64,000 nucleotides of DNA from Shewanella algicola (GTDB taxonomy: Bacteria > Pseudomonadota > Gammaproteobacteria > Enterobacterales > Shewanellaceae). The stretch is taken from NCBI RefSeq assembly GCF_014648035.1, contig NZ_BMQI01000007.1, positions 1 to 64,000 on the forward strand. The letters are read 5' to 3'. The notes beneath the pieces are model-generated. The model had not been told where the DNA came from. It worked only from the letters and a program-made list of their open reading frames with translations, and searched no databases. This document shows, piece after piece, positions 25,998 through 35,550 of the stretch (positions are counted from its first letter, which is position 1; each line of letters begins with the position of its first letter). A program made the position numbers and the translations under genes.

Positions 25998-26007
25998 GTG
26001 AAGCTCA

Positions 26008-26286
26008 ATGTTGATTAAAGTAAAACCAAGTAAAGCGCTTATCGTTGAAATGGCTAAACGCTCATCCATGTTCGTGGGTATTTTTGTTATTGCCATTATG
26101 ATGTTGATGACGCCACAAGATGAGTGTATTGAATTTTTAGCTCACAGCTTGTGCAGCGGAACAGAGAAGTGGCTAATCGTAAAATGGATATTCTTTTTTG
26201 ATTCAATATTACTCGCGTATACCGCGCTGCCCCTATTGCACTACCTTGCGCTACGATTTCTAATTAAACGTAAAAATAAACGTTGA
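26008..26286 (+). CDS. Small hypothetical membrane protein
   Basis: 92 aa with two hydrophobic segments (about 20-35 and 60-82), basic at both ends (KRSSM near the start, KRKNKR at the end). It lies immediately after the acetyltransferase on the same strand. It may start at this ATG, although the ribosome-binding site is weak (GAAGC). I do not recognise the family. Confidence 0.55.
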   Translation: MLIKVKPSKALIVEMAKRSSMFVGIFVIAIMMLMTPQDECIEFLAHSLCSGTEKWLIVKWIFFFDSILLAYTALPLLHYLALRFLIKRKNKR

Positions 26287-26352
26287 ATAGGTTAAATTAA
26301 ATACGTTAAGTATGCCGATTGGTATAATAAAACTGCCATCAAGCAGCTTAAC

Positions 26353-26922
26353 TTACTGTTCGCTGGCGATAATAGTTTGAATATCATGGGGATGCACTTT
26401 TACGCAAATGCCATTGGCTTTAAATGCGATGGTTGGGTTGGTTAAGCGTTCGTTATCACCTTTTGGTGAGCTCTGTTTCACCTTAATCTTTCCAACCCCA
26501 GCTTGAGCATTATCAATGATGCTGGCCAATTGTGGTGTGTGTTCAATTAGCTCAGCAACAAGCGCTTCACAGGTTTGCGCTTGTGATGGAAACACCAACT
26601 CAATATGTTCCCATCCTTCTACCGGATAAGTTTTATCCGATGGAAAAGGCAGCTCAACACAGGCGATTTGCATAGAGCCGATCACTAACGGCTCAGTAAG
26701 CTTAATGATTAAAATGGGCCTGCCATTTATCATGTTATTCGATATGACCTCACCATGTTGGCTAAATTCATCAGCAAGTAACTGCGCTGTCTGGTTGTTA
26801 TTGACCCGCAATGCGGCGTGATCGGCCTGTAAAGATAAGCCGTCTAGGCCTAATTGGGCAACAAATGCAGTAATGCGTTGGCTAAATTCTGCCCAAGTGT
26901 GTTGTAACTGTTGGTAATTCAT
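26353..26922 (-). CDS. yecM: YecM-like VOC-fold protein
   Basis: 189 aa from ATG 26922; E. coli YecM is 188. The frame extends 12 bases upstream to a TTG, but the ATG has GAG in position. Characteristic segments are DHAALRVNNNQTA, NGRPILIIKLTEPL, and VELPFPSDKTYPVEGWEHIELVFP. The fold is glyoxalase-like, with His and Glu residues that suggest a metal site. The function is unknown in E. coli too. Confidence 0.85.
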   Translation of the reverse strand: MNYQQLQHTWAEFSQRITAFVAQLGLDGLSLQADHAALRVNNNQTAQLLADEFSQHGEVISNNMINGRPILIIKLTEPLVIGSMQIACVELPFPSDKTYPVEGWEHIELVFPSQAQTCEALVAELIEHTPQLASIIDNAQAGVGKIKVKQSSPKGDNERLTNPTIAFKANGICVKVHPHDIQTIIASEQ

Positions 26923-26983
26923 GTGCTTACTCAAAATTAACTAAAATCTATTTCAACGGCTGTGCCAATGGCAATGCTGTTGC

Positions 26984-27490
26984 TTATGGCCAAATCTCAA
27001 TAGGAGTGCCGGCATCAATCATTTGCCAAAGCTCGTCCATTTCTTTGTTAGTGACCGCAATACAGCCATTGGTCCAGTTGTATTTTTGGGCTTCTTCTGG
27101 CGGTAATGGCGAGCGCGGGTTTTCACCGTGGATCATAATCATGCCACCGGCAGGGATGCCGAGTGCATCAGCGCGTAATTTGTCTTCTTCGTTAGGGTAT
27201 GAAATATGAATCGATTTATAAAATGCACTGTCTGACTTTTTATAGTCTAAGGTGTAGCGGCCCTGTGGGGTGCGCTGATCGCCTTCTTTAAGTTTGTGCC
27301 CTTGCGGTACATCACCCATGGCAATGAGGTAGCTCTTAACCACTTTACCTTCGCGTAATACGGACAAGCGAGACTCTGATTTATTGACTACGACTAAATC
27401 GATTTTAGCGTGTAACGATTGCGACGATGAAGCATTTGCCCACAGTGGACAACACAAAACAAGGATAAAAAATATAGGCAGCGCGCGCAT
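26984..27490 (-). CDS. Exported YkuD-domain (L,D-transpeptidase-fold) protein
   Basis: 168 aa from ATG 27490, with GGAG five bases upstream. An upstream in-frame start at 27508 would lengthen the leader. Signal peptide about 1-20. YkuD catalytic region: MIMIHGENPRS supplies the His, and NWTNGCIAVTNKEMDELW supplies the Cys. The common SHGCIR motif appears here as TNGCIA, a variant seen in members that may be peptidoglycan or peptide hydrolases rather than cross-linkers. It acts in the periplasm. Confidence 0.85.
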   Translation of the reverse strand: MRALPIFFILVLCCPLWANASSSQSLHAKIDLVVVNKSESRLSVLREGKVVKSYLIAMGDVPQGHKLKEGDQRTPQGRYTLDYKKSDSAFYKSIHISYPNEEDKLRADALGIPAGGMIMIHGENPRSPLPPEEAQKYNWTNGCIAVTNKEMDELWQMIDAGTPIEIWP

Positions 27491-27676
27491 GAAATCTCCG
27501 TAAACCAATGAACATTTTAATTTTTATTGTAAAATGACTTATTTCGAATGTTAAAACTCGACAGTCAATGTTAGATTTTAACGACATCAAAGGTTAATTG
27601 ATATTAGTTAACCGAGTTTATTTGCAAGATTTTTGCAAGTTCACCTAAAAGATTGCCTAATATAGCGAAATCTAAA

Positions 27677-28507
27677 ATGAATACTGAAGAAAAAGCGGAT
27701 AACCCGCTTAAACAACAACTACGAAGTGTCATTTTTGGTACTGAAACACCGCAAGGTAAACGTTTCGATATTATTTTGATGATATGCATTGTGTTGAGTG
27801 TGCTGTTGATCTTTATTGACACTATTGAGCATATAAATGAGCAATACGGACAGTTAATTAGTATCGCTGAATGGAGCTTTACGGTATTGTTTACCGTTGA
27901 GTACATATTGCGATTATACTGTTCGCTTAATCGGTTACATTATGCCCGTAGTTTTTTTGGCGTAGTTGATTTAGTGTCGATTTTACCCAGTTATTTAGGG
28001 TTAATATTTCCGGGTGCTAACCTTGCGTTAGCACTGCGAGTACTGCGCTTGTTCCGGGTATTTAGAGTATTAAAGCTATTACGTTACTTAAGCGATGGCA
28101 ATTTGCTATTAAAAGCGATGATGCAGTCTAGCCGAAAAGTATTTATGTTTTTCTTTTCGGTCAGCCTAATTATCATGGTACTTAGTGTGATCATGTATGT
28201 GGTTGAAGGGCCAAATAACGGGTTTACGTCTATCCCTAAGTCTATGTATTGGACTGTAGTGACGATCACCACCGTCGGCTATGGCGACATAACCCCACAA
28301 ACGCCGTTAGGCCAGGGGATTGCGGCATTAACCATGTTAATTGGTTATTCGATTATTGCCATACCCACGGGAATTTTAACTGCTGAGATTTCTCATGAGA
28401 TGGTGAGAACTCGTGATTTACGTAAATGCAGTAATTGTGGCAAAAAAGGCCATGATAACGACGCTGAATATTGTAATCATTGTGGCAGTGAGTTAGAAAA
28501 ACTCTAA
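27677..28507 (+). CDS. Voltage-gated-type K+ channel with C-terminal zinc ribbon
   Basis: 276 aa from ATG 27677; the frame opens at TTG 27653. It has six membrane segments. The fourth contains regularly spaced arginines (ALRVLRLFRVFRVLKLLR), as in a voltage sensor. The selectivity filter TVGYGD starts at residue 199, so it should pass potassium. The cytoplasmic tail ends with C251/C254 and C266/C269 (CSNC...CNHC), a rubredoxin-like zinc ribbon. Similar bacterial channels lack known ligands. The gene is alone, followed by the MATE gene after 65 bases. Confidence 0.87.
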   Translation: MNTEEKADNPLKQQLRSVIFGTETPQGKRFDIILMICIVLSVLLIFIDTIEHINEQYGQLISIAEWSFTVLFTVEYILRLYCSLNRLHYARSFFGVVDLVSILPSYLGLIFPGANLALALRVLRLFRVFRVLKLLRYLSDGNLLLKAMMQSSRKVFMFFFSVSLIIMVLSVIMYVVEGPNNGFTSIPKSMYWTVVTITTVGYGDITPQTPLGQGIAALTMLIGYSIIAIPTGILTAEISHEMVRTRDLRKCSNCGKKGHDNDAEYCNHCGSELEKL

Positions 28508-28572
28508 TTTTTTATTACCCAGCTCTTTATCATCCAGACATGTTTGCTGGTGATTTCTATTAAAGGATAAGC

Positions 28573-30066
28573 ATGACCACAGCAAAATTTGTCGAAGGGC
28601 CTATTTTACGTCACATATTAGTGATGAGTTCTACCGCAGCGGTTGGTATTTCAGCATTATTCGTTGTTGATTTACTTGATATTTTCTTTTTAAGTTTACT
28701 TGGTGAAGTAGAACTTGCTGCAGCGGCAGGCTATGCCAGCACCATTTCATTTTTTACCACTTCTATTGGTATCGGTTTATCTATTGCACTAGGTGCTTTG
28801 GTGTCTAAGGCGGTGGGCGCGAAAAATATTAAACTTGCCCAGCGTTTGTTTTTAAACAGTGCAATAGTGACCTTGTTAACCAGCGTGCTGGTGGCCATTG
28901 TGGTGTACATTTTTATTCCAGAATTATTAGCACTTGTTGGGGCAACAGGGCGCACCGCGGAACTGGCTGAAAGCTACTTAACCATCTTGGTGCCTTCACT
29001 CCCGTTTATTTGCTTGGCCATGGCGTTAGGCGGTGCACTGCGTGCGGTAGGTGATGCTAAATTGTCGATGATGTCGACACTGGCTGGTGGCGGCGTGAAT
29101 GCGGTGCTTGACCCTATCTTTATTTTTTCGTTGTCGATGGGGATTGAAGGCGCTGCCGCGGCGTCTGTATTGGCACGTATTGCTGTGTTTATTATTTCTG
29201 CCCGTGGCGTGGTGGTTAAACACAAGTTAATGGGCCGATTTTCCTGGGGAGAGTTTAAACAAGATTTAGGCGTGATATTTTCAATTGCGGCACCTGCGAT
29301 GTTAACCAATGTAGCCACTCCCATTGGCAATGCAGTAGTCACACGAGCCATTGCAGACTTCGGCGACAGTTATGTGGCCGGATGGGCGGTGTTAGGCCGA
29401 CTTATTCCGGTCAGCTTTGGGATGATTTTTGCCTTATCGGGTGCTGTTGGACCCATTGTGGGGCAAAATTTTGGCGCAAATGAATTTGATCGTGTGCGCT
29501 TAAGTCTAACCAAGGCGATTCAATTTTGTGTGGTGTATGTATTAGGCATGTCGTTAATACTCTTTTTGCTAAGAGATGTGATTGTAAGCAGCTTTGACAT
29601 GAAGGGTGATGCCGCCGAATTGATATTGTTTTTCTGCCAATATATTGCAGTGTTCTTTATTTTTTCGGGGATTTTATTTATCGCCAATGCCTCGTTTAAT
29701 AATTTAGGTAAGGCCAAGTATTCAACCTTGTTTAATGTTGGCAAGGCAACCGTGGGCACAATCCCATTTGTGTATTTTGGTGCACAGTGGGGTGGTGTTT
29801 ACGGGGTTCTCATTGGGCAAGTAATTGGTGCGGTTATTTTTGGTGTTGTCGGTATGCTATGTGCGTATCGCCTGGTTGATAAAATCAGCCATCAAAGTAT
29901 TGTGTCAGTCGATGCCAACAAAAAGCTATTAGAAGATGATGCGATGAATATTGATATGGTCGCTGCGCCATTACCGACCTCGGGTCGAACCCAAATGGGC
30001 CAGTTGGATGAGGAACCTTTGTGTAAGCAATTAGCCCAACAAGATGCTAAGGCAAACAAAGAGTAA
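28573..30066 (+). CDS. MATE-family multidrug/metabolite exporter
   Basis: 497 aa with 12 predicted helices in two similar halves. Typical MATE features include FVVDLLDIFFLSLLGEVELAAAAGYAST in helix 1-2 and an IGNAVVTRAIADFGDSYVAGWAVLGRL stretch in the second half. It couples export of cationic compounds to Na+ or H+. The C-terminal 50 residues are hydrophilic and may be a cytoplasmic tail. AAGGAT precedes the ATG. A strong terminator follows (30089-30127). Confidence 0.92.
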   Translation: MTTAKFVEGPILRHILVMSSTAAVGISALFVVDLLDIFFLSLLGEVELAAAAGYASTISFFTTSIGIGLSIALGALVSKAVGAKNIKLAQRLFLNSAIVTLLTSVLVAIVVYIFIPELLALVGATGRTAELAESYLTILVPSLPFICLAMALGGALRAVGDAKLSMMSTLAGGGVNAVLDPIFIFSLSMGIEGAAAASVLARIAVFIISARGVVVKHKLMGRFSWGEFKQDLGVIFSIAAPAMLTNVATPIGNAVVTRAIADFGDSYVAGWAVLGRLIPVSFGMIFALSGAVGPIVGQNFGANEFDRVRLSLTKAIQFCVVYVLGMSLILFLLRDVIVSSFDMKGDAAELILFFCQYIAVFFIFSGILFIANASFNNLGKAKYSTLFNVGKATVGTIPFVYFGAQWGGVYGVLIGQVIGAVIFGVVGMLCAYRLVDKISHQSIVSVDANKKLLEDDAMNIDMVAAPLPTSGRTQMGQLDEEPLCKQLAQQDAKANKE

Positions 30067-30088
30067 TGAGTGTAAAGTGAATGAAATC

Positions 30089-30127
30089 AAAAAGCCCCTA
30101 TGACGATTAACGTCATAGGGGCTTTTT
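30089..30127. terminator. Bidirectional terminator between MATE gene and DUF2986 gene
   Basis: AAAAAGCCCCTATGACG (30089-30105), loop ATTAA, and its exact complement (30111-30127). A perfect 17-bp stem with A and T tracts at both ends, so it works in both directions. Confidence 0.95.
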
Positions 30128-30154
30128 AGTCGCGCGCAATAAAGGGCGAGTTAT

Positions 30155-30385
30155 TTATTCTTTGTCTGCCGTTTCGGGTGTATCAACAACGGCTTCAGCA
30201 GGTGTGTCGGTGTCGTTATTGGCAGCCGCTTGCTCAGCCGCTGCAGCTAACGCAATTTTTTCACGCTCAGCTTTAGAAATATAACGCTCAACAGGTTTGC
30301 TGCTTGGGTTCGATGGCACGACTTTGTTTTTACGCGCCTTAGCACGCTTGGCCAACTTTTTGATCATCTCTTGCTTTCTATTCAT
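30155..30385 (-). CDS. DUF2986 small basic protein
   Basis: 76 aa. The N-terminal half is strongly basic (MNRKQEMIKKLAKRAKARKNKV) and carries SKPVERYISKAEREKIA, then an Ala/Asp/Thr-rich acidic tail. This is the DUF2986 pattern, common in Shewanella and Vibrio. The function is unknown; the basic N-terminus suggests nucleic-acid or ribosome contact, which is inference. Confidence 0.8.
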   Translation of the reverse strand: MNRKQEMIKKLAKRAKARKNKVVPSNPSSKPVERYISKAEREKIALAAAAEQAAANNDTDTPAEAVVDTPETADKE

Positions 30386-30601
30386 CTGACTTCTTACTGT
30401 GTAAACGACAAACTATTCATATCATTTCAGAAGATAAATGGCTTATCAAAACGTGAAGACACTGGTCTAACTGCCGTCGGCGGCTTCACGAGAAAATTGG
30501 AGGCTAATTTTAGCGTAATTGCTGGGGAGTATACAGCAGTTTATCAAAAAGAGTTTGGCTGACACATTAATGGTATCAATGGCGATAAAACAGCGCTAAT
30601 G

Positions 30602-31051
30602 CTATCGGCCGAACTTTTTAATGTCTTTTTCGGTAGCACCGTCGTTACATTCGCCACGTATTTCAGCGCGATTCGTTTCAACGTAGCGGCTCAATTCAAT
30701 AAAACCGTCTTTGCAGTAACCGCTCATTTCAATGGTTTTTTGTAACCCTAAATCAACTTGTTGATGCCAAAGTTCGAGGCGTTTTTCAGCATTACGTTGT
30801 TCAGCGAGATAGCTTTGCAAGTCTTGTTTACGACGCGTTACACGCTGATCATGAGGTTGGTCATTGGGCAGGGCACGGTCGGTTGCTGTCGCTAATTTTG
30901 CTTTATAAGTAAAGAGCTTAATCCCATCGCCTTTTATTTGAGTGCTAAAGGTATCACGAAATTGGCCGGCAAAGTCCATCGGATCCGGTGGGCTTGAACT
31001 ACACGCACTCAACAACACCGCACTACAAATAACGAAACAAGTTTTAAACAC
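30602..31051 (-). CDS. Hypothetical lipoprotein
   Basis: 149 aa. Lipoprotein signal peptide with lipobox LLSAC at about residues 13-17 and Ser at +2, so outer-membrane sorting is expected. The mature part is charged and mainly helical, with two Cys (GYCKDGF and RGECNDG) that could pair. There is no recognised domain. It is single, with the plus-strand space before it empty. Confidence 0.7.
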   Translation of the reverse strand: MFKTCFVICSAVLLSACSSSPPDPMDFAGQFRDTFSTQIKGDGIKLFTYKAKLATATDRALPNDQPHDQRVTRRKQDLQSYLAEQRNAEKRLELWHQQVDLGLQKTIEMSGYCKDGFIELSRYVETNRAEIRGECNDGATEKDIKKFGR

Positions 31052-31199
31052 TGATATCCCCTAAAGCCAAAATAATCCAATAAATCATACCTTAAGCAAC
31101 CTTGGTGAAGATAGTCCGCACTCGGGTAAATTTATTTAAAGATCTTATTTACAATGTTAAGCCGCAATGGCTACGGCTTAGTTAGAGCCCAACAAGATG

Positions 31200-31556
31200 C
31201 TAGACAAAGCGTTCATTTAGGTAGCTGGTAATGGCTTTTGATTCGTATAACCATTGAGTTTGACCGTCTTGTTCAATGCGTAAACAGGGGACTTGTAACT
31301 TACCACCTTCGGCAGTTAACAAGGCTTTATTTGATTCTTGTTTTGCGTCAACAAGGTTAATGTTTAGGTTTTGACGACGCATTTCACGGCGCACTTTTAC
31401 ACAAAATGGGCATGCGGCATATTGATACAACGCTAATGATTGCGTTTGTTGGTCGATAACATCTTGTTGCTCTGGTGGGCGTTGACGTTTTTTAGGCGCA
31501 AATACAAAATTTAATAACAAAATAATTCGACCTAAAATCCAGCGAACAATAAACAT
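31200..31556 (-). CDS. Membrane-anchored glutaredoxin/GST-N-like protein
   Basis: 118 aa. An N-terminal hydrophobic helix (about 3-20) tethers a thioredoxin-fold domain with active site C49-P-F-C52 (YAACPFCVKVRREM), a cis-Pro region (LQVPCLRI) and the YESKAITSYLNERF end typical of glutaredoxins and GST N-domains. The orientation is probably cytoplasmic, because RRQRPP-type basic residues follow the helix. A thiol-disulfide or glutathione-linked role is likely. Confidence 0.85.
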   Translation of the reverse strand: MFIVRWILGRIILLLNFVFAPKKRQRPPEQQDVIDQQTQSLALYQYAACPFCVKVRREMRRQNLNINLVDAKQESNKALLTAEGGKLQVPCLRIEQDGQTQWLYESKAITSYLNERFV

Positions 31557-31664
31557 ATCTATCCTTAATTATTATCAGGGTAAGCCCGTTACATTTTGGG
31601 TAACAGGCCAATAAAAAAATTAGCCGCAGTCTACTCGAAGTTAGCTTTCGATAACAGGGCTTAA

Positions 31665-34600
31665 CTATTTTGCTTGTAACTCTAACATGGCCATTGCTGC
31701 ATTTTGATTGGTGTTTATTCGGCTTTCAAGCACAAATATTTTACCTGCATCGATTTGGCCTTGTTCTACTAAATACGCTTTTACGGCGCGAGCACGTGCT
31801 TGAGCGAGCAAACCTAGGTCGTCGGCACTCACTTGTTGATTGTTTTTCAACATGTTGTATAAGCTAATATGCCAGCGGGTGGTCAATTCTTCAGGGCTAA
31901 GCTCTGGCGCTTCTGTCACTATGGTTTGTTTGATGTCGTTAGGTAATTGGCCTAACTCTTGTTCAAACAATACGTAAAGCGCATCGGTTAAGGCCCCTGA
32001 TGCTGGGAATTGACTGGCTGACAAATGCTTGGGCAGGGTGCGAGGTTTTATAGCCGCTGTTTTGGCGAGTTTTTTGTGAAGTTTACGCTCTGCTAGGGCG
32101 GGTTGGTCGTTAGCAATATCAACACTGCCTTTAATGTTGAGATTGAGTAATGGTCTTTCAATCAAGGCGCTAGCGAGTTTGTCTAAGGTTAATTGTTGTT
32201 GATGTTCAATGGTACTGACACCATGATCAAAACTGACTTTATCGATGGCTTCTTCACTGCCTACAAGGCCGGCAATAAATGAAAACGGTGAGGTCACGAC
32301 TTTGGTGATGACGTTACCCAGCGCATTAACAATAATGCTGCCAAAGCTAAAGCTTGGTGAGTCAATGTCGCCTTCCACATCAACGCCTAAGTCGATAACA
32401 CCATGACGGTCTTGCAATAATGCTACCGCAAGGCTGACCGGCAAGCTTGTGGCTTCTTCGCTATTACTGCGTTTACCCAGTTTTAGTTGGTCAATCACAA
32501 GGTGGTTGTTGCCAACCAGCGCGCTGTTTTTTAATTGGTAGTTTAAATCTAATGACAGTTGACCTTTGTCGATGTAATAACCTGCATAGGTGCCTGAATA
32601 GGGGTTAACCGAGGTCAGTTCGACTTTTTTAAAGTTGAGATTTAAGTCTAGATACGGTTGCTCTAGCAGCGGGTTAACATCGCCTTTTAACGTAACAGGG
32701 GCATATTTATCAATTTTACCGGCTAAATCTACTGATGCTGTGGTTTGTGGGTTTGAAGATAAATTGGTGATATCACCATTGAGTAACTCAATGCCAGAAG
32801 CAAAATTGGGTGTCAGTGAATTATCTGCAAAAAAGGCAGAGCTGTCTTTAAAGCTAATTCGATTAATGTTGATCTGCATTTCTGCGCTGTCGACATTAGC
32901 CTCTGGAGATTTTTGCGTTGCGGCACTGACCGTTTGCGGCTCTGATACTTCAGCCTCGGGTGTGTCAGTGGCCGGGGTATTGTCATGAATTAACTGACTG
33001 ATATTCGTGCTTCGGTCTGCTGAAATGATCAAGCGACTAAACAGGCTGTCAAAGTTAATCTCATCAATATCAATTTTGGCTTGTTTACGGTCATATGACA
33101 GCTGGTTTATGTCCATGGTTTCCCAGTTCAATAACGGCTGTTTGAGCACATTGTCTTTAATGTCGAGCTGGGCTATTTGGGCTTGGCCTTGGTAAATTAA
33201 GCTGTCGTTAGCATCTGCAATTAAGGTGCCTTTTGTAGAAAATACACCATCTTTAACGGTGACATTTATATAAGGCGCGATGTAAGGCTGTAAGCGAGTT
33301 AACAGCATATTATTAAAGTCGATGTCGGCATTAATGCTTTGGGCTAATACATCAATTTGTCCGTTTGAACTTAATTGGCTTTGCTCGTTAATGCCAGTTG
33401 AAAATTGGTAATCAATCGGGCTTGAAAAATCTGACACCACTTTACCTGTACTGACATTAATTGGACCAAGTTGCCAGATGATAATGTTATCGCTGGCAAT
33501 CCCTTCGCCTAAGGTTACTTGATATTGGTCGAGTTTAAATTTATTTAGGGTGACTAACCATGGCTGTTGTTGCGAGGCCGGTTGCGTTAGCTGTGTTTGG
33601 GCTGCAGTATTGACGTTATCTACACTATTGACGTTTTCAAGTGTGTTTGGTGCTGATGTTGGCGCAGCGGTGTTGTCATCGCTGCTGACTAGTTCAGTGT
33701 TTTTAGGAGCTAACTCAGTGTTTTTAGGGAGTAATAAGGCTGCTAAATCAGCGCCTGCTGGGGTAACATTAAGAATAATTTTACCCTTTTCGGTGTAAAA
33801 CTCATCAATAGTCACTTGCTGTTTTGGGGTATCAACATTGATGTTATTTATTGCCAACACACCAATCGATATTTTTTCATCTTGTTGATGAACGGCTTTA
33901 AAATTTTCAATGATGATGCGGGCCCGGCTGATATTAATGTCGCTTATTGGCGCGAGAGCGGCATTTTGTAGGGCGATGTTATAATGTCCATTAACGCTTA
34001 ATTGCCCTTGGGCTAAATTAATCGCAAATAGCTTGTCGATAAACGACCAATAGCGTGATAAGTCAATGTTAGCTAAATTGATGTCGCCTTGTAGCATTAA
34101 GGGCGATAATTGCAGTTGACCTTGCAGGTTTAACCCGCCTTGGTACTGATCTTCAATGGCGATGTTAAATTGATTGACCAAGTTTTGCTTATCATCAATG
34201 GCGGCTAGGATGCTATCAAATTGGCTGAGTTTAAATTGAATATTAGGATAGCTAATTAGCGTGTCGGTCACTTGGTCATCTAAGGTGAAAGTACCTCGAA
34301 TAAGCTGAATATTTACCATGCGCATTGATAACATTTCTGCAGTTTGCGGTTGCTGCTCTGCTTGTTGCTCACTACTGTCACTGGCAATACGTTCTATGAT
34401 GTCACTGAAGTTAAAGACATCCTGCTGTTGGTTATCTTGACGACGAGCAACACGAATTTTAGGCTGTTCTAATACGACATCCTCTAACACTAGCCCCATT
34501 AATCGCAATGACTGCCACACTTGTAAATTTGCGTATAAACGATCAAAGCTGACAAATTGTGCGTCATCGTTTTGCTCATTAATTGCAAAACCGGTCACTG

Positions 34601-34823
34601 TGAGCTCAGTGGTAAAGGGATTAATGCGGATGTCTTGCACAATGACCTGACGCCCGAGTATATCACCTAACTGTTGTGGTAATTGTTGCTTTGCTATCGC
34701 AGGTATTAAACCGCCTAAAATGGCGCAAAACAGTAAATACAAGCTGACAAGCCAAAATAGCCATTTTTGGTAGGCTGGACGACGTTTATAGCGAGTGCGA
34801 ACTTGGGTAAAAAAGGATGTCAT
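31665..34823 (-). CDS. Large AsmA-like DUF748 envelope protein
   Basis: 1052 aa with one N-terminal membrane anchor (about 20-42), the rest periplasmic. The beta-rich repeats and the phrases RQVIVQDIRINPFTTELTVTGFAI, NGDITNLSSNP and LDLGVDVEGDIDSPSFSFGSII are of the DUF748 family, relatives of AsmA/TamB-type lipid-transfer proteins. A Thr/Asn/Pro-rich linker near 350-395 carries a 7-residue duplication (KNTELAP, KNTELVS). The last 200 residues contain a helix-rich part with QARARAVKAYLVEQGQI that resembles an OmpA-like end. A role in lipid or envelope homeostasis is an inference from the superfamily. Confidence 0.82.
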   Translation of the reverse strand: MTSFFTQVRTRYKRRPAYQKWLFWLVSLYLLFCAILGGLIPAIAKQQLPQQLGDILGRQVIVQDIRINPFTTELTVTGFAINEQNDDAQFVSFDRLYANLQVWQSLRLMGLVLEDVVLEQPKIRVARRQDNQQQDVFNFSDIIERIASDSSEQQAEQQPQTAEMLSMRMVNIQLIRGTFTLDDQVTDTLISYPNIQFKLSQFDSILAAIDDKQNLVNQFNIAIEDQYQGGLNLQGQLQLSPLMLQGDINLANIDLSRYWSFIDKLFAINLAQGQLSVNGHYNIALQNAALAPISDINISRARIIIENFKAVHQQDEKISIGVLAINNINVDTPKQQVTIDEFYTEKGKIILNVTPAGADLAALLLPKNTELAPKNTELVSSDDNTAAPTSAPNTLENVNSVDNVNTAAQTQLTQPASQQQPWLVTLNKFKLDQYQVTLGEGIASDNIIIWQLGPINVSTGKVVSDFSSPIDYQFSTGINEQSQLSSNGQIDVLAQSINADIDFNNMLLTRLQPYIAPYINVTVKDGVFSTKGTLIADANDSLIYQGQAQIAQLDIKDNVLKQPLLNWETMDINQLSYDRKQAKIDIDEINFDSLFSRLIISADRSTNISQLIHDNTPATDTPEAEVSEPQTVSAATQKSPEANVDSAEMQININRISFKDSSAFFADNSLTPNFASGIELLNGDITNLSSNPQTTASVDLAGKIDKYAPVTLKGDVNPLLEQPYLDLNLNFKKVELTSVNPYSGTYAGYYIDKGQLSLDLNYQLKNSALVGNNHLVIDQLKLGKRSNSEEATSLPVSLAVALLQDRHGVIDLGVDVEGDIDSPSFSFGSIIVNALGNVITKVVTSPFSFIAGLVGSEEAIDKVSFDHGVSTIEHQQQLTLDKLASALIERPLLNLNIKGSVDIANDQPALAERKLHKKLAKTAAIKPRTLPKHLSASQFPASGALTDALYVLFEQELGQLPNDIKQTIVTEAPELSPEELTTRWHISLYNMLKNNQQVSADDLGLLAQARARAVKAYLVEQGQIDAGKIFVLESRINTNQNAAMAMLELQAK

Positions 34824-34963
34824 AGGAAATTATCTTGATCAATGCAGGGTCACAATGGTCTATAGTAACAAATAAAATGAAATACGAGGATTATTTTATA
34901 ACACAAACAGATTAATTTACTTTGTTCTTCAATGATGCTAGATTGTTAAATATAAAATTTAAG

Positions 34964-35122
34964 CTTATGTTATTAATAGGTTTTATTTTAACCGCAATGG
35001 CAGTTATCTGTTTGCGAATACATCTAATCGATGTAATAGTTTATTGGTATGTGACCAATATTCCGCTCGTTAACTTAATCTACAGCAAGCTCGACTGCTG
35101 TTATGACTACTTTCAAGGATGA
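34964..35122 (+). CDS. Possible small membrane protein before the acetyltransferase
   Basis: A frame of about 52 codons from an ATG near 34964 (opening further at TTG 34922) codes for a hydrophobic stretch (MLLIGFILTAMAVICLRIHL) and ends in a TGA three bases before the next ATG. The ribosome-binding site is weak. The frame may be real and translationally coupled or may be chance. Confidence 0.3.
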   Translation, partial: LMLLIGFILTAMAVICLRIHLIDVIVYWYVTNIPLVNLIYSKLDCCYDYFQG

Positions 35123-35125
35123 TTA

Positions 35126-35509
35126 ATGCAAATTCGTCTCGCTTCGAGCACTGATCTAGCGCCACTGAGTCAACTTTTTGATTTGTATCGCCAACAACTT
35201 AACCAGCCTGCTGATTATTCAGCTTGTCATGCCTTTTTAAATCATCGTTTAGTTGAAAACGACAGCATGATTTTTGTCTGTATCAAAGATGACACTATGG
35301 TGGGTTTTACCCAACTTTATCCTTCATTTTCTTCTTTATTATTATCGCCTGTTTGGTACCTCGAAGATGTTTACGTTGTGCCTGAATATCAACAAGCTGA
35401 TGTTGAGGAGTTAATGTATCAAAAAGCAGAACAACTGGCTCAAAGCACTGGGGTATTATTGATTAACCACTATGAGCAACAGGTTGTAAATGAACAATGT
35501 ACCGCTTAA
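35126..35509 (+). CDS. GNAT-family N-acetyltransferase
   Basis: 127 aa. It has the early MQIRLASSTDLAPLSQLFDLYRQQ and central VGFTQLYPSFSSLLLSPVWYLEDVYVVPEYQ typical of GNAT proteins. The usual Q/RxxGxG/A acetyl-CoA loop is weak: the sequence reads QQADVEELMYQKAEQLAQ, so the canonical glycine loop is missing, which makes CoA binding uncertain. AAGGAT precedes the ATG. Confidence 0.7.
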   Translation: MQIRLASSTDLAPLSQLFDLYRQQLNQPADYSACHAFLNHRLVENDSMIFVCIKDDTMVGFTQLYPSFSSLLLSPVWYLEDVYVVPEYQQADVEELMYQKAEQLAQSTGVLLINHYEQQVVNEQCTA

Positions 35510-35550
35510 GACTCGCGCAATTTATTGACTGGCATTGACAACTAGGTATA

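Noticed and set aside
26318..26330. ATTGGTATA, resembling half of the MITE-like terminal repeat
   Set aside because: Only nine bases match, with no partner end nearby, so it is likely chance.
30371..30562. 63-codon plus-strand frame between DUF2986 and the lipoprotein gene
   Set aside because: No ribosome-binding site, no recognisable domain, and it starts inside the DUF2986 gene region in the opposite direction.
33691..33730. 21-bp direct duplication in the DUF748 gene
   Set aside because: It is an in-frame seven-residue duplication in a low-complexity linker, not an element or a system.
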